Shown: piece after piece, positions 34,042 through 43,584 of the stretch
Layout of the letters: every line of letters begins with the position of its first letter
How positions within the stretch are numbered: the stretch's first letter is position 1
From: an uncultured Eubacteriales bacterium
Lineage (GTDB): Bacteria > Bacillota > Clostridia > Oscillospirales > Acutalibacteraceae
Assembly (NCBI GenBank): GCA_900316455.1
Contig: ONCX01000012.1
Span: forward strand, 1-50,707
Reading direction: 5' to 3'
Length of the DNA stretch: 50,707 bases
The notes under the pieces: model-generated
What the model was told of the DNA's origin: nothing
Seen by the model: only the letters and a program-made list of their open reading frames with translations
Databases searched by the model: none
Made by a program: the position numbers and the translations under genes

Positions 34042-35148
34042 TTGAAAAACATCGGAATTTATATCCACGTTCCATTCTGCCGGTACAAATGTCCCTACTG
34101 TGATTTTTACTCGGTAACGGTAAGGGAAGAGCTGCTCGACAGGTACACGGCTGAAACACTGAGGAGAATATCCGCGCTTCATGAAAAAAAGCTTGCCGCC
34201 GACACGGTGTATTTCGGCGGCGGAACCCCGTCGCTTCTCGGCGGAGAGCGCGTCGCCCGAATCATGGAGGCTCTTGGTAAGAGCGTGAATATCGCGGACG
34301 GCGCGGAAATAACAGTGGAAGCAAATCCCGCCGCCGACCTCGGGGATTTTCTGGAGCGATGCTCTTCATCGGGAATCAACCGTCTTTCCTTAGGAATGCA
34401 GACGTCGCTCAGGCGGGAGCTTTCCGCCATAGGCAGACGGCATTCGCCCGACGACGTTCTCAGGGCAATGGAAAGAGCGACCGGCGCTGGCATAGAGAAT
34501 ATCTCGCTCGACCTGATGCTCGGAATTCCGTTTCAGACAGCCGATTCGCTAAACGAATCCCTGCGCTTCATAGAAAAAGCGTCGCCCGCGCACATTTCGG
34601 CTTACATGCTAAAGATAGAGGAAAACACGCCGTTTTTCCGCATACGTTACGCGCTTCAGACAGCCGGCGAGGACGAACTTGCCGATATGTACGCCCAGAC
34701 CTTCGACACGCTGGAAAAGGCGGGATACAATCAGTATGAGATATCCAACGCCGCCAAAAAGGGATATGAGAGCCGGCACAATCTGAAATACTGGAACTGC
34801 GAAGAATACGTCGGCATAGGTCCCTCGGCGCACGGATTTCTCGACGGGAGACGCTACTATTACGACCGAAGCCTTGAGGGCTACCTTTCCGGCGCACAGC
34901 CGCACGACGACGGTGAGGGCGGCACTCCGGAGGAATATGTCATGCTGAGGCTCCGGCTGTCCGAGGGGCTCACGGAAAGCGGCATGAGAGAGAGATTCGG
35001 CATCGGCATTCCGGAAGCCATGCGGAGAAAAGCTTCTTCCTCAATGATGAATTCATATTGCGTATGTGATGAATCCGGAATAAGGCTGACGCGAAAAGGC
35101 ATGCTGGTTTCCAACGCAATAATATGCGAATTTACATCTCTTTTATAG
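34042..35148 (+). CDS. hemW: Radical SAM heme chaperone HemW
   Basis: 368 residues from TTG 34042. IYIHVPFCRYKCPYCDFYSV holds Cys13/17/20; the Cys-to-Asp/Phe pattern after the third Cys (CDF) is the HemW type rather than true HemN. TVYFGGGTPSLL, LSLGMQTS, DLMLGIPFQT and the HNLKYWN box support this, along with a C-terminal winged-helix-like domain. HemW binds heme and inserts it into target enzymes. Last gene of the operon; a second, divergent HemN-like protein is encoded at 15611. Confidence 0.92.
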   Translation: MKNIGIYIHVPFCRYKCPYCDFYSVTVREELLDRYTAETLRRISALHEKKLAADTVYFGGGTPSLLGGERVARIMEALGKSVNIADGAEITVEANPAADLGDFLERCSSSGINRLSLGMQTSLRRELSAIGRRHSPDDVLRAMERATGAGIENISLDLMLGIPFQTADSLNESLRFIEKASPAHISAYMLKIEENTPFFRIRYALQTAGEDELADMYAQTFDTLEKAGYNQYEISNAAKKGYESRHNLKYWNCEEYVGIGPSAHGFLDGRRYYYDRSLEGYLSGAQPHDDGEGGTPEEYVMLRLRLSEGLTESGMRERFGIGIPEAMRRKASSSMMNSYCVCDESGIRLTRKGMLVSNAIICEFTSLL

Positions 35149-35205
35149 AAATAACAAATATCTATGTGTAAAATGAAGAATGTTTAGTGAATTTTATTAA
35201 AACTA

Positions 35206-35234
35206 TTTACTTTTCTGCTTTTATGTGTTAAAAT
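35206..35234 (+). promoter_or_regulatory. Promoter of the zinc-ribbon membrane protein genes
   Basis: TTTACT (35206-35211), a 17-nt spacer, then TAAAAT (35229-35234). The leader contains a possible AGCCTGT/ACAGGCT hairpin (about 35252-35310). Confidence 0.6.
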
Positions 35235-35321
35235 ATTCCAGTGTAATATTATAGCCTGTCCGTCGTATGTTCCGAGGCGAAAAAAATATTGAACAGGCTC
35301 CAAAAGAAAGAGGTAATATAA

Positions 35322-36053
35322 ATGAGTTATTGCTCAAACTGCGGCGGCAGACTCAACGACAACGGAATATGTCCCAATTGCGGCAGCATGATTGAAGCAA
35401 ACGTCACGCCCACCCAGAAGGACGACTATGACATTTTAGGCTGCGTAAAGGCATTTTTTTCATCGTCGCCGCTTAAAGGCGTCGAAAAGGCTGCGCGCAA
35501 CCGTTCCGCGTCGGTGTGGGTCACATTCGGCTCGCTGTTTGTAGTATCCGCGTCGGCAATGTCGCTCGCGGCGTTCGGCTCGTTTTCATCGGGATTCTTC
35601 CGCGAGCTGTGCGGCTCGAGAATCGCCTCGGTCGTCGATAGTTTATCGGAATCCTCCGACAGCTCCATAATGAATTTCTGCGCCCTGACAGCTCACGCGG
35701 CAATCATTTCATTTCTGGCGCTGATACTGCTTACGGTCATCAGTATGATAGCGTTCATTCACGCCGATGAAAAGCCGTCGCTCAATCAGGCGCTCAATAT
35801 TTCCGCTTTCGCTCTGTTCCCGCTGTCAATTGCTATGCTGCTTGCAATTCCCGTCGCGCTTTTCTCCACCACAATAAGCATAATGCTTGTCATCATTGGA
35901 ATTGCCTGCACCGCTGTATCGCATTATTTCGGACTGCAAAAGGCGTCGGTATTCAGACGCAGCCCCTTCCTGACGCTGCTGTGCTCGTCAATTGTCGCGA
36001 TTGTCATTTTAGCGCTCTGCGGCGAGGGCGTCGCAATGCTTCTCTTCAGATAA
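35322..36053 (+). CDS. Zinc-ribbon multi-pass membrane protein (Yip1-like)
   Basis: 243 residues: an N-terminal zinc ribbon (CSNCGGRLNDNGICPNCG, four Cys), a short linker, then five or so hydrophobic helices. Such zinc-ribbon plus membrane-domain proteins are common in Firmicutes, and the membrane part recalls Yip1-type domains. Function is not established. GAAAGAGG precedes the ATG. Followed by a second membrane protein gene in the same direction; the two probably form an operon. Confidence 0.75.
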   Translation: MSYCSNCGGRLNDNGICPNCGSMIEANVTPTQKDDYDILGCVKAFFSSSPLKGVEKAARNRSASVWVTFGSLFVVSASAMSLAAFGSFSSGFFRELCGSRIASVVDSLSESSDSSIMNFCALTAHAAIISFLALILLTVISMIAFIHADEKPSLNQALNISAFALFPLSIAMLLAIPVALFSTTISIMLVIIGIACTAVSHYFGLQKASVFRRSPFLTLLCSSIVAIVILALCGEGVAMLLFR

Positions 36054-36073
36054 TGTGAAGGGTGGTCGCAACT

Positions 36074-37018
36074 ATGTCAATAAATTCAATCGAACATATC
36101 ACGCAAAAGCATTTCCGCTCCGGTCTGTGCATTTTCACCGATATTACCGCGATTGCGGCAGCCGCGTTATCCTGCTGTATCGCCGTTATGGACGGACTTT
36201 CCGTAATTCCGACGGCGTTTGCGGGATTCCTCGCGCTGTCGGCGCTCTTCTCGGCTGTAAGCCTTATTTCTGCAAGGGCTGGCTGCGTGCTGATGAGAAT
36301 ATCAATATCCGTAAACGCAATCGTCTGCTTTTTTTCCGGCATAGGCGCGTTCACGATCGGATATCTCTTCATCAGACAGCACGGCGCTCAGGAGCGTATT
36401 AACGATATTTTAAGCGGCATGGGAATGAATACCATAGCAACCCCGCCGGAAGTCACCGGTTTGATTCTTTATGCGGGAGCTGTGCTGATGTATCTTGCAT
36501 TCGGGTGCGCTTTTTTCGGACACAGATTTCTTGGCGGCGCAAGAAGCTGCGCGTCGGGAGCATTAAAGCGAAGCGGAGTGCGTATCTTCCCGATTCTGTC
36601 AATCATACTCTTTGTTTTCTCCTTGGGCGGCGTCGTGGCACTGCTCATGCTTTCAGGCAGCAGGTTTTTGGAATGCGTTCTCTCCGACACATTCTCAACG
36701 CTGTGCGGAGCGCTCGGAATACTCCTGCTGCTGCACCTGCTGCTTTCGGGAATAAGCGCGGCTGCTTTCGGACGCAGGACATTCGCCTATAAGTTATTTG
36801 AAAAGCAGATAATGAAGGTCGAAACAAACGCCGACGGAACCGTGTACGTCCCCATCAACGAGGATAGGGAGCCGGACGAGGACGAGCCTCTGCTTCCGGC
36901 TAAAAAGCAGAACGCAAGTCCGGACAAGGCGAAAGGCAAGTCGTATATTCTGGAATATACGCCCGCCGTTGAGGAAGCCGCCGAACACAGAGCATTCGGC
37001 GAGGGCGATATTCTGTAA
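36074..37018 (+). CDS. Multi-pass membrane protein of unknown function
   Basis: 314 residues from ATG 36074 (AAGGGTGG about 9 nt upstream; an in-frame GTG at 36062 lies inside that site). Six or seven hydrophobic segments fill residues 20-250, then a charged cytosolic tail with a Glu/Asp-Pro stretch (EDREPDEDEPLLPAKK). No known motif recognised. The distance to the previous gene suggests cotranscription. It ends just before a perfect bidirectional terminator. Confidence 0.7.
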   Translation: MSINSIEHITQKHFRSGLCIFTDITAIAAAALSCCIAVMDGLSVIPTAFAGFLALSALFSAVSLISARAGCVLMRISISVNAIVCFFSGIGAFTIGYLFIRQHGAQERINDILSGMGMNTIATPPEVTGLILYAGAVLMYLAFGCAFFGHRFLGGARSCASGALKRSGVRIFPILSIILFVFSLGGVVALLMLSGSRFLECVLSDTFSTLCGALGILLLLHLLLSGISAAAFGRRTFAYKLFEKQIMKVETNADGTVYVPINEDREPDEDEPLLPAKKQNASPDKAKGKSYILEYTPAVEEAAEHRAFGEGDIL

Positions 37019-37030
37019 AATAAACTGAAC

Positions 37031-37080
37031 AAAAACCCGTGAATGATTTATGATTGTCATTCACGGGTTTAATTTTTTTT
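37031..37080. terminator. Bidirectional terminator
   Basis: AAACCCGTGAATGA (37033-37046) pairs perfectly with TCATTCACGGGTTT (37057-37070), with an A-run before and a T-run after. It serves the membrane-protein operon and the minus-strand sugar transferase. Confidence 0.92.
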
Positions 37081-37086
37081 GGAAAT

Positions 37087-37899
37087 TCAGTTTCCGTTTG
37101 CGGTCAGCACAATGGAAAAGGTATTCAAAATCAGCTTGCAGTCGAGCAGGAAGCCGCATTCATGTATGTATTTTACATCCATCTTCATCCAATCCGGAAA
37201 CGAAATATCGTCGCGGTTTCTTGTGCTCTGCCAGATACAGGTAAGTCCCGGCTTTACAAGAAGACGCTGCATGGCAAAATCATTGTACTTACTTACTTCG
37301 TTTGGAAGCGGAGGTCTGGGACCGACTATGCTCATGTCGCCTAAGATAATGTTGATAAGCTGAGGAAGCTCGTCGATGCTGGTCTTGCGTATAATATGAC
37401 CAATGCGTGTAATACGGGAATCGTACTTATCCTTAAACGTGGGGTCATTGCGATCCTTGACTGTAGCGCCGTTCTTCTTGACTTTATCAAGAAGCTCCTC
37501 CGCGTTAACCACCATAGAGCGGAATTTAAAGAGCCTGAATTTTTTGCGGTTGATTCCCTCGCGTTCCTGAATGAATATCGGACTGCCGTGTGGATCGTCG
37601 ATAAATATTGCCAGCGCCACCAACAGCAGCAGCGGTGAAAGCACGACGAGAGCAAACACACTCAGCACAATGTCAAAGAATCTCTTTAAAACGCGGTATA
37701 CCGGCTTATTCCTGAGCATATCAGTGCCAAGCGGAAGAACCGGACCGAATTCGCTGAGATCTCCCCATTCAAGCTCATCTATGTTCTCCGTAAAGACCTC
37801 CGTCTGAGGGGCTTCGTCTTCAATTATGACTTCCTTAACCGCAGAGTCAGAAACGCCCGCGGCATTCCGCTTTACAATATCAGGATTTTTTTTGCTCAT
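37087..37899 (-). CDS. Polyprenyl-phosphate sugar-1-phosphate transferase (WcaJ/EpsL type)
   Basis: 270 residues. An acidic N-terminal extension (about 1-55), one membrane helix (LVVLSPLLLLVALAIFI), then the bacterial sugar transferase domain: KRFFDIVLSV, PIFIQEREG, KFRSMVVNAEE, RKTSIDELPQLINIILGDMS, VGPRPPLP, and PGLTCIWQ. These enzymes start exopolysaccharide or capsule synthesis by loading the first sugar-phosphate on the lipid carrier. No other polysaccharide genes are adjacent except the GT4 gene at 43.6 kb, so it may be an isolated initiator. Confidence 0.92.
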   Translation of the reverse strand: MSKKNPDIVKRNAAGVSDSAVKEVIIEDEAPQTEVFTENIDELEWGDLSEFGPVLPLGTDMLRNKPVYRVLKRFFDIVLSVFALVVLSPLLLLVALAIFIDDPHGSPIFIQEREGINRKKFRLFKFRSMVVNAEELLDKVKKNGATVKDRNDPTFKDKYDSRITRIGHIIRKTSIDELPQLINIILGDMSIVGPRPPLPNEVSKYNDFAMQRLLVKPGLTCIWQSTRNRDDISFPDWMKMDVKYIHECGFLLDCKLILNTFSIVLTANGN

Positions 37900-37964
37900 T
37901 GCTTCATCTCCGTTTATATAATTCCTATAATTCCATCATATTTTTTTTATTTTTCCTAAAAACG

Positions 37965-37993
37965 ATTATAACATAAAGAAAAGAATAATACAA
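37965..37993 (-). promoter_or_regulatory. Promoter of the sugar transferase gene
   Basis: Minus strand TTGTAT (37993-37988), a 17-nt spacer, then TATAAT (37970-37965). The rest of the AT-rich stretch to 38127 holds no gene. Confidence 0.65.
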
Positions 37994-38127
37994 CTAACAA
38001 CTTTTGAGATATCTACAATTTTATCAGTCAATGATTTGTACAATTGCGACAATCACAGGTACTTTTTTATTCGCATGTTTATACATAAATTGGAAACAAT
38101 ATACAAATAAATCCTGTTATGAGAATA

Positions 38128-39894
38128 TCAGCCCTCAAACTGGCTGTGATACAGCTTTGAATAGAAGCCGCCTTTTTTCAGCAGAGCCTCGTGACTGCCC
38201 TGCTCGATTATATGACCGTCCTTCATAACGAGAATCACGTCCGCGTCACGAATGGTTGACAGTCTGTGGGCGACAATGAAGCTCGTTCTGCCCTTCATCA
38301 TGCGTGCGAAAGCGTCCTGTATCTTTAATTCCGTGCGGGTGTCAATAGAGGAGGTCGCCTCGTCCAAAATAAGCATTGGCGGCAGACAAAGCATTACGCG
38401 GGCTATGCAGAGGAGCTGCTTCTGTCCCTGCGAAAGACTTCCGCCGTCCTCGCCGATAACAGTATCGTACCCCTGCGGCAGACGCTTGATAAAGCCGTGG
38501 GCATGTGAAGCCTTGGCAGCCGCTATCATTTCCTCATCTGTCGCGTCTGGTCTGCCCATACAGATATTCTCCCTGACAGTGCCATTTTTGAGCCACGTTT
38601 CCTGAAGCACCATTCCGTAATTTTTCCTGAGACTGTGCCGCGTCACATCTCTGATGTCGCTGCCGTCAACCGAAATACTTCCGCAGTTAACGTCGTAGAA
38701 ACGCATGAGCAGATTGATGAGCGTAGTCTTGCCGCAGCCGGTGGGACCGACGATGGCGACGCGCTTTCCGTGGCTGACATTCAGACTCAGATTCTCGATG
38801 AGACTTACCTCCGGAACATATGAGAACGAAACGCCGTCCAGAACGACCTCGCCCTTTACGCGTGAAAGCTCGGAATTGCCCTCGTCGGATACCTGGGACG
38901 GCTCCTCGATAAGCTCAAATATTCTTCCCGCGCATGTCAGGGCATTCTGCAGCTCGGTGATAACTCCGGATATCTCGTTGAAAGGCTTTGTGTACTGATT
39001 GACATAGCTCAGAAATGACGAGAGTATTCCAGCCGTAATGCTTCCGTTAATGGCGGCGAACGCCCCGACGAGAGCGACGGCGGCGTATACGATATTGTTG
39101 ACGAAACGAGTGCCGGGATTTGTCAGCGACGAAAAGAAGGTTGCGCGGAGAGAATATTCCGAAAGGCGCGAATTCACTTCGTCGAATTTCTCCATGCTTT
39201 CTTCCTCATGACAGAACGCCTGCACAACCTTCTGATTGTTCACCATTTCGTCGATAAATCCGGTCTGTTCGCCGCGAGTCTCGGACTGAAGCCTGAACAT
39301 ATCGTGCGTGTGTGTGGAGATGAATTTCGCAACAAACAGCGAAACGGGTGTCATTACCACAACCACCGCGGTTATCAGTGGGTGGAGCATAAACATGAAT
39401 ACAAGAGTGCCGAGTATGGTTACAACGCCGGTGAATAAATTCGTAAATCCCATAAGAAGTCCGTCGGCAAACTGATCCACGTCGGCAATGACGCGGCTGA
39501 CCGTCTCGCCATAGGAATGTGAATCGATATACCCCAGCGGCAGTTCCTCGATTTTTCTGAAAGCCTCGTCCCTTATATCGCGCACGACCTCGAATGTTAT
39601 CTTGTTGTTGACGGTGTTCATCAGCCATTGAAGAATCGCGGTAACGACGGCGGCGACAGCGATTTTAATGAGATAGGCTCTTATGAGTACAAAATCCACC
39701 CGTCCCGCGCCGATAACGCAATCTATGGCTCGTCCGATGAGGAGCGGAATCCACAGCGTCAGAGCGACCGAAGCCCCCGCGAACACAATTGAAGCCGCAA
39801 GCTGAAAGCGGTGAACGCCAATATAACTCAGCACCTTTATTATAGTGCTTTTTGACTGTTTATCAATTTTACCCGTTTTTTTCATGTCTCTCAT
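38128..39894 (-). CDS. ABC exporter half-transporter, catalytically canonical subunit
   Basis: 588 residues (ATG 39894; a GTG one codon earlier is possible). Six-helix transmembrane domain followed by an ATPase: Walker A VGPTGCGKTTL, signature SLSQGQKQ, Walker B MLILDEATSSID with the catalytic Glu, and switch His in IVAHRLST. All are canonical. It pairs with the partner gene immediately upstream, whose ATPase is degenerate, as in the TM287/288 and BmrCD type of heterodimeric multidrug or lipid exporters. Substrate unknown. Confidence 0.93.
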   Translation of the reverse strand: MRDMKKTGKIDKQSKSTIIKVLSYIGVHRFQLAASIVFAGASVALTLWIPLLIGRAIDCVIGAGRVDFVLIRAYLIKIAVAAVVTAILQWLMNTVNNKITFEVVRDIRDEAFRKIEELPLGYIDSHSYGETVSRVIADVDQFADGLLMGFTNLFTGVVTILGTLVFMFMLHPLITAVVVVMTPVSLFVAKFISTHTHDMFRLQSETRGEQTGFIDEMVNNQKVVQAFCHEEESMEKFDEVNSRLSEYSLRATFFSSLTNPGTRFVNNIVYAAVALVGAFAAINGSITAGILSSFLSYVNQYTKPFNEISGVITELQNALTCAGRIFELIEEPSQVSDEGNSELSRVKGEVVLDGVSFSYVPEVSLIENLSLNVSHGKRVAIVGPTGCGKTTLINLLMRFYDVNCGSISVDGSDIRDVTRHSLRKNYGMVLQETWLKNGTVRENICMGRPDATDEEMIAAAKASHAHGFIKRLPQGYDTVIGEDGGSLSQGQKQLLCIARVMLCLPPMLILDEATSSIDTRTELKIQDAFARMMKGRTSFIVAHRLSTIRDADVILVMKDGHIIEQGSHEALLKKGGFYSKLYHSQFEG

Positions 39895-39903
39895 CACTTC
39901 GCA

Positions 39904-41634
39904 TTATTTTTCACTCTTGAATTGTGAATTGTATATTTCACGGTAGACCTCGCAGGTTTTAAGAAGCTCGTCATGTCTGCCCATGCCTGCGATCCTGCCG
40001 TCGTCAAGCACGATGATCCTGTCCGCGTGTGATATGGAAGCCGCACGCTGAGATACGATAAAGACCGTCGGACTGCCCTCCATTGACTTTATCGCCTTGC
40101 GGAGAGCCGCGTCCGTCGCAAAGTCGAGCGCCGACGCGCTGTCGTCAAGAATGAGTATCTCAGGCTTTTTCACCAGTGCGCGGGCTATGGTGAGTCTCTG
40201 CCGCTGACCGCCGGAAAGATTGCGTCCCCCCTGCGCGATCATGTAATCAAGCCCGCCTTCCTTTCCGGCAACAACCTCGGCAGCCTGCGCGGTGGCAATT
40301 GCCGCATTTATCTCACCGTCCGTCGCGTCGGGATTGCCCCAGCGCATATTGTCGCGGATAGTACCCTTGAACAGCACCGCCTTCTGAGGAACTACGCCCG
40401 TTTTTTTCCTGAGTTCTTCGCGGGTATATTCCTTTACGTTCACGCCGTCAACAAGCACCTCGCCCGCAAACACGTCATAGAAACGGGGAATCATATTGAC
40501 AAGCGAGCTTTTGCCGGAGCCTGTGCCGCCGATAACTCCGACTGTCTCTCCCCTCTTCACGCGGAAGTCGATATCGGTAAGAGCGTTCTCGCCCGAACCG
40601 GCATAGCGCAGATCCGCGTGTCTGAATTCCACCGAATATTCGCTTTGCTGATTTCCCCAAGCCGGCGCGGACTTCTCCGGAAATGTCATCGACGGCTGAA
40701 TTTCGAGAACTGCCTGTATTCTGTTGCCGCAGGCTATGGACTTGGTTACGCTGATAATGAGATTCGCCAGCTTGACAAGCTCCACGAGTATCTGCGACAT
40801 ATAATTGTAAAGCGCCACCACCGCGCCCTGCGTGATGATTCCCTGATCGACGCGGACAGCGCCTATGTAGATCAGCGCGATAATGGAAAAATTGATTATA
40901 ATGAGCGTGACGGGATTCATCAGCGCGGATATTCTTCCCACAAACTTCTGCGCGTCGGTAAGCGCCTGATTGCGTTCGATGAAGCGGGCGGTTTCTTCCT
41001 TCTCCTTGCAGAATGCGCGGATAACCCTCACGCCCGTGAGATTCTCACGTGTGGAGAGCAGAACGCCGTCCACCTTTTCCTGAACCTTGCGGTACAGAGG
41101 AATGCATATCAGCATGATCCCGAACACAACAACGGAGAGAAGCGGTATCGTCACAACGAATGTCAGCGCCGCCTTCGCGTCCACCGTGAACGCCATTATC
41201 ATAGCGCCGAACACCACAAACGGCGAACGCAGAAGCAGGCGGAGGGTCATATTCACCCCGTACTGCACCTGATTCATGTCGCTTGTCATGCGTGTGACGA
41301 GAGTAGAGGTTCCGAGCGAATCAATGTCCGAATACGAAAGGCTCTGAATGTGTTTAAAGAGCGCGTGGCGAACTCTTTCCGCAAAACCGACTGCGGCTTT
41401 GGCGGCGAAATACTGTGCAGTAACGGAGCTTATCAGTCCCACCACGCCGAGCGCCAGCAGCAGCAGGCACATTTTCACGGTATAGCCCCTGTCAGCGCCG
41501 CCGATGCCTCTGTCGATAATTGCAGCCACCACCAGCGGAACAAGCAGTTCAAACGAAGCCTCCAGCAGCTTAAAGAGCGGACCCAGAATGCTCTCCATTT
41601 TGAAATCCCTTAAAAATCGGAGTAATTTGTACAT
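39904..41634 (-). CDS. ABC exporter half-transporter, degenerate-site subunit
   Basis: 576 residues, six transmembrane helices then an ATPase. Walker A GGTGSGKSSL and signature NLSGGQRQRL are intact, but the Walker B glutamate is Asp (ILILDDSASALD) and the switch His is Gln (IVSQRAAS). These are the marks of the non-consensus subunit of asymmetric heterodimeric exporters. First gene of the operon, 9 bp before its partner, with promoter at 41686-41714 and ribosome site GAGAGG. Confidence 0.93.
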   Translation of the reverse strand: MYKLLRFLRDFKMESILGPLFKLLEASFELLVPLVVAAIIDRGIGGADRGYTVKMCLLLLALGVVGLISSVTAQYFAAKAAVGFAERVRHALFKHIQSLSYSDIDSLGTSTLVTRMTSDMNQVQYGVNMTLRLLLRSPFVVFGAMIMAFTVDAKAALTFVVTIPLLSVVVFGIMLICIPLYRKVQEKVDGVLLSTRENLTGVRVIRAFCKEKEETARFIERNQALTDAQKFVGRISALMNPVTLIIINFSIIALIYIGAVRVDQGIITQGAVVALYNYMSQILVELVKLANLIISVTKSIACGNRIQAVLEIQPSMTFPEKSAPAWGNQQSEYSVEFRHADLRYAGSGENALTDIDFRVKRGETVGVIGGTGSGKSSLVNMIPRFYDVFAGEVLVDGVNVKEYTREELRKKTGVVPQKAVLFKGTIRDNMRWGNPDATDGEINAAIATAQAAEVVAGKEGGLDYMIAQGGRNLSGGQRQRLTIARALVKKPEILILDDSASALDFATDAALRKAIKSMEGSPTVFIVSQRAASISHADRIIVLDDGRIAGMGRHDELLKTCEVYREIYNSQFKSEK

Positions 41635-41685
41635 TTTCCCATATACCTCTCACGTTAAAATTGTCCAGCAGTATCTTAAAAGTAC

Positions 41686-41714
41686 ATTATACCTTATTGC
41701 ATCGGCGCGTTCAA
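41686..41714 (-). promoter_or_regulatory. Promoter of the ABC exporter operon
   Basis: Minus strand TTGAAC (41714-41709), a 17-nt spacer, then TATAAT (41691-41686). Confidence 0.75.
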
Positions 41715-41898
41715 CAGTAAATTTTTTAATAATACGTCTCGCTGTCACAAAAATCATGATTATTGAAAAAAACGGTTGCATTATTCGTATGATTGATGTA
41801 AAATAAAATGGTATTATGGTGCTGACGAAAAAAAACATGCAGACAAACATTGGAATTTTATTAAGAGAAGCAATCATAATATAAACAAAAAAATTATT

Positions 41899-42144
41899 CT
41901 CCGCACAGCCGCCGCGCAGCATAATAAAGGCGGTCTGATCTCATACGACGAGCTTCTCCCCGGCGACCTCTGCACCACAGTGTACAAATTCGAGAGCCAG
42001 TACACCGGACACGCCGCTATCTATGTGGGAGAAGGAATGGTTATAAACGCCCTTCCCGAAGAGGGCGTCGTTTACACGCCGTTATATACCCTTTACGGAG
42101 AGTACTCCTTCCACCGGCTGTTTGAAAACACCTGCACCGGCTGA
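41899..42144 (+). pseudogene. C-terminal remnant of an NlpC/P60-type wall hydrolase
   Basis: The frame ending at TGA 42142 reads LRTAAAQHNKGG, then YDELLPGDLCTT, GHAAIYVGEGMVINAL and EGVVYTPLYTLYG. This is the second half of an NlpC/P60 papain-like peptidase, with the catalytic His in TGHAAIYVG. The half with the catalytic Cys is absent: upstream codons are A-rich and unlike the family, and there is no ribosome site or start codon in frame. The break lies near 41895, where base composition changes abruptly from AT-rich to GC-rich. Probably a 5'-truncated, dead gene. Confidence 0.7.
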
Positions 42145-42239
42145 AATAATTGCCCGCGTTCAGAGATGGAAGACTCTCCGGCATTTCACGATTAAAAAAG
42201 TCCATTCTTTATTCCGCCGGAGGTATTCAGTTAATCGAC

Positions 42240-43523
42240 ATGAAAAGTCCATACGCAAGCGTCATTTCACTGATAGTGCTGATAATGTTCTCGGCGTATT
42301 TTTCAGCGACGGAGACCGCGTTTTCCGGCGTGAACAGAATACGTCTGAAAAATATGTCGTCCGACGGCAACAGAAAGGCGTCCCGCGCCCTGAAGCTCAC
42401 GGATAATTTTGACAAGCTGCTTTCCACAGTGCTTGTCGGCAACAATATAGTGAATATAGCCGCTTCCTCAATCGCCACACTGCTTTTCACGTCCTTTTTC
42501 GGCGACGCGGGCGCGGCTGTATCGACTCTCGTCATGACCGTGCTGCTGCTGATATTCAGCGAGATAACCCCAAAGAGCATTGCGAAGGAGGCGCCTGAGA
42601 GCTTTGCAATGTTCTCCGCGCCGTTCATCTCCGTGCTGCAGATAATTCTCACTCCCGTCAACTGGATTTTTTCGCAATGGAAAAAGCTCATCGCAAAACT
42701 GCTGAAGGTAGAAGGCGGCGGCGCCATCACGGACGACGAGCTTATCACAATTGTTGACGAAGCCCAGAACGAGGGCGGTATCGGCGAGAATCAGGGAGAG
42801 CTTATACGTTCCGCTATTGAATTCAGCGACCTTGAGGTGGTGCATATTCTCACGCCGAGGGTTGACATTTTGGCGGCGGACATTTCCACCCCGCCGGAGA
42901 AATTCGCCTCGATTTTCAAAAACAACCACTTCTCCAGAATTCCAGTCTACAAGGGTACGATAGACAACATTGTAGGCGTTCTCCACGAACGCGATTTTTA
43001 CGAAAAGATGTATTTCGACAAGACCGTGGACATTCCGTCGCTGCTGATTACAGTGGAATACATTCCCAAGAACACCAAAATATCCGAGCTGCTTAAAATA
43101 TTCCAGCATTCGAGATGTCACATGGCTGTCGTAATTGACGAATTCGGCGGGACTGTGGGAATAATCACTCTTGAAGATATTCTGGAAGAGCTTGTGGGCG
43201 ACATATGGGACGAAAACGACGAAATAATAAAGGAAATAGAGCATTGCGACGACGGCGGCTATATTGTAGCCGGAATCGCCTCGCTCGACAAGATTTTTGA
43301 GATACTCGACATCGAAGAGGACGAAAACACGGAATCCGTCACCATAGGCGGCTGGCTCACCGAACGCATGGGCAAGATACCCTCGGTTGGAGAAGGTGTG
43401 GAATTCGGCGGCTACCGCGTTTCAGTCTCCGAAGCCACTCCTAAGCGGGTGGTTTACGTCAAGATAATCAAGCTGGATCAGGACGAAAAAGCCTCCGGAA
43501 AAACAAACGTCCGGAAGGAATGA
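42240..43523 (+). CDS. CNNM/CorC-type membrane protein with CBS domains (hemolysin-like family)
   Basis: 427 residues from ATG 42240; GGAGGT lies 15 nt upstream, which is far, and the open frame extends 30 codons further without a better start. Order: DUF21 membrane domain (SAYFSATETAFSGVNRIRLK, four helices), a paired CBS domain (VHILTPRVDI, RIPVYKGTIDNIVGVLHERDF, MAVVIDEFGGTVGIITLEDI), then a CorC/HlyC domain. Family members are linked to magnesium and cobalt transport or resistance; the older haemolysin name is unsupported. Ends before a terminator shared with the GT4 gene. Confidence 0.88.
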   Translation: MKSPYASVISLIVLIMFSAYFSATETAFSGVNRIRLKNMSSDGNRKASRALKLTDNFDKLLSTVLVGNNIVNIAASSIATLLFTSFFGDAGAAVSTLVMTVLLLIFSEITPKSIAKEAPESFAMFSAPFISVLQIILTPVNWIFSQWKKLIAKLLKVEGGGAITDDELITIVDEAQNEGGIGENQGELIRSAIEFSDLEVVHILTPRVDILAADISTPPEKFASIFKNNHFSRIPVYKGTIDNIVGVLHERDFYEKMYFDKTVDIPSLLITVEYIPKNTKISELLKIFQHSRCHMAVVIDEFGGTVGIITLEDILEELVGDIWDENDEIIKEIEHCDDGGYIVAGIASLDKIFEILDIEEDENTESVTIGGWLTERMGKIPSVGEGVEFGGYRVSVSEATPKRVVYVKIIKLDQDEKASGKTNVRKE

Positions 43524-43538
43524 ATCCCGAAAAAAAAT

Positions 43539-43580
43539 ATGTCTGCGCCGGATTTCTGAGCGAACCGGCGCAGACATTTT
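43539..43580. terminator. Bidirectional terminator between convergent genes
   Basis: ATGTCTGCGCCGG (43539-43551) pairs perfectly with CCGGCGCAGACAT (43565-43577), with an A-run before and T-run after. Confidence 0.92.
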
Positions 43581-43584
43581 ATTT

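Noticed and set aside
40618-41613. Plus-strand frame of 331 codons
   Set aside because: His/Arg/Gln-rich shadow of the ABC exporter gene.
41650-41922. Minus-strand hydrophobic frame of 90 codons
   Set aside because: It overlaps the ABC operon promoter and the NlpC remnant and has no ribosome site.
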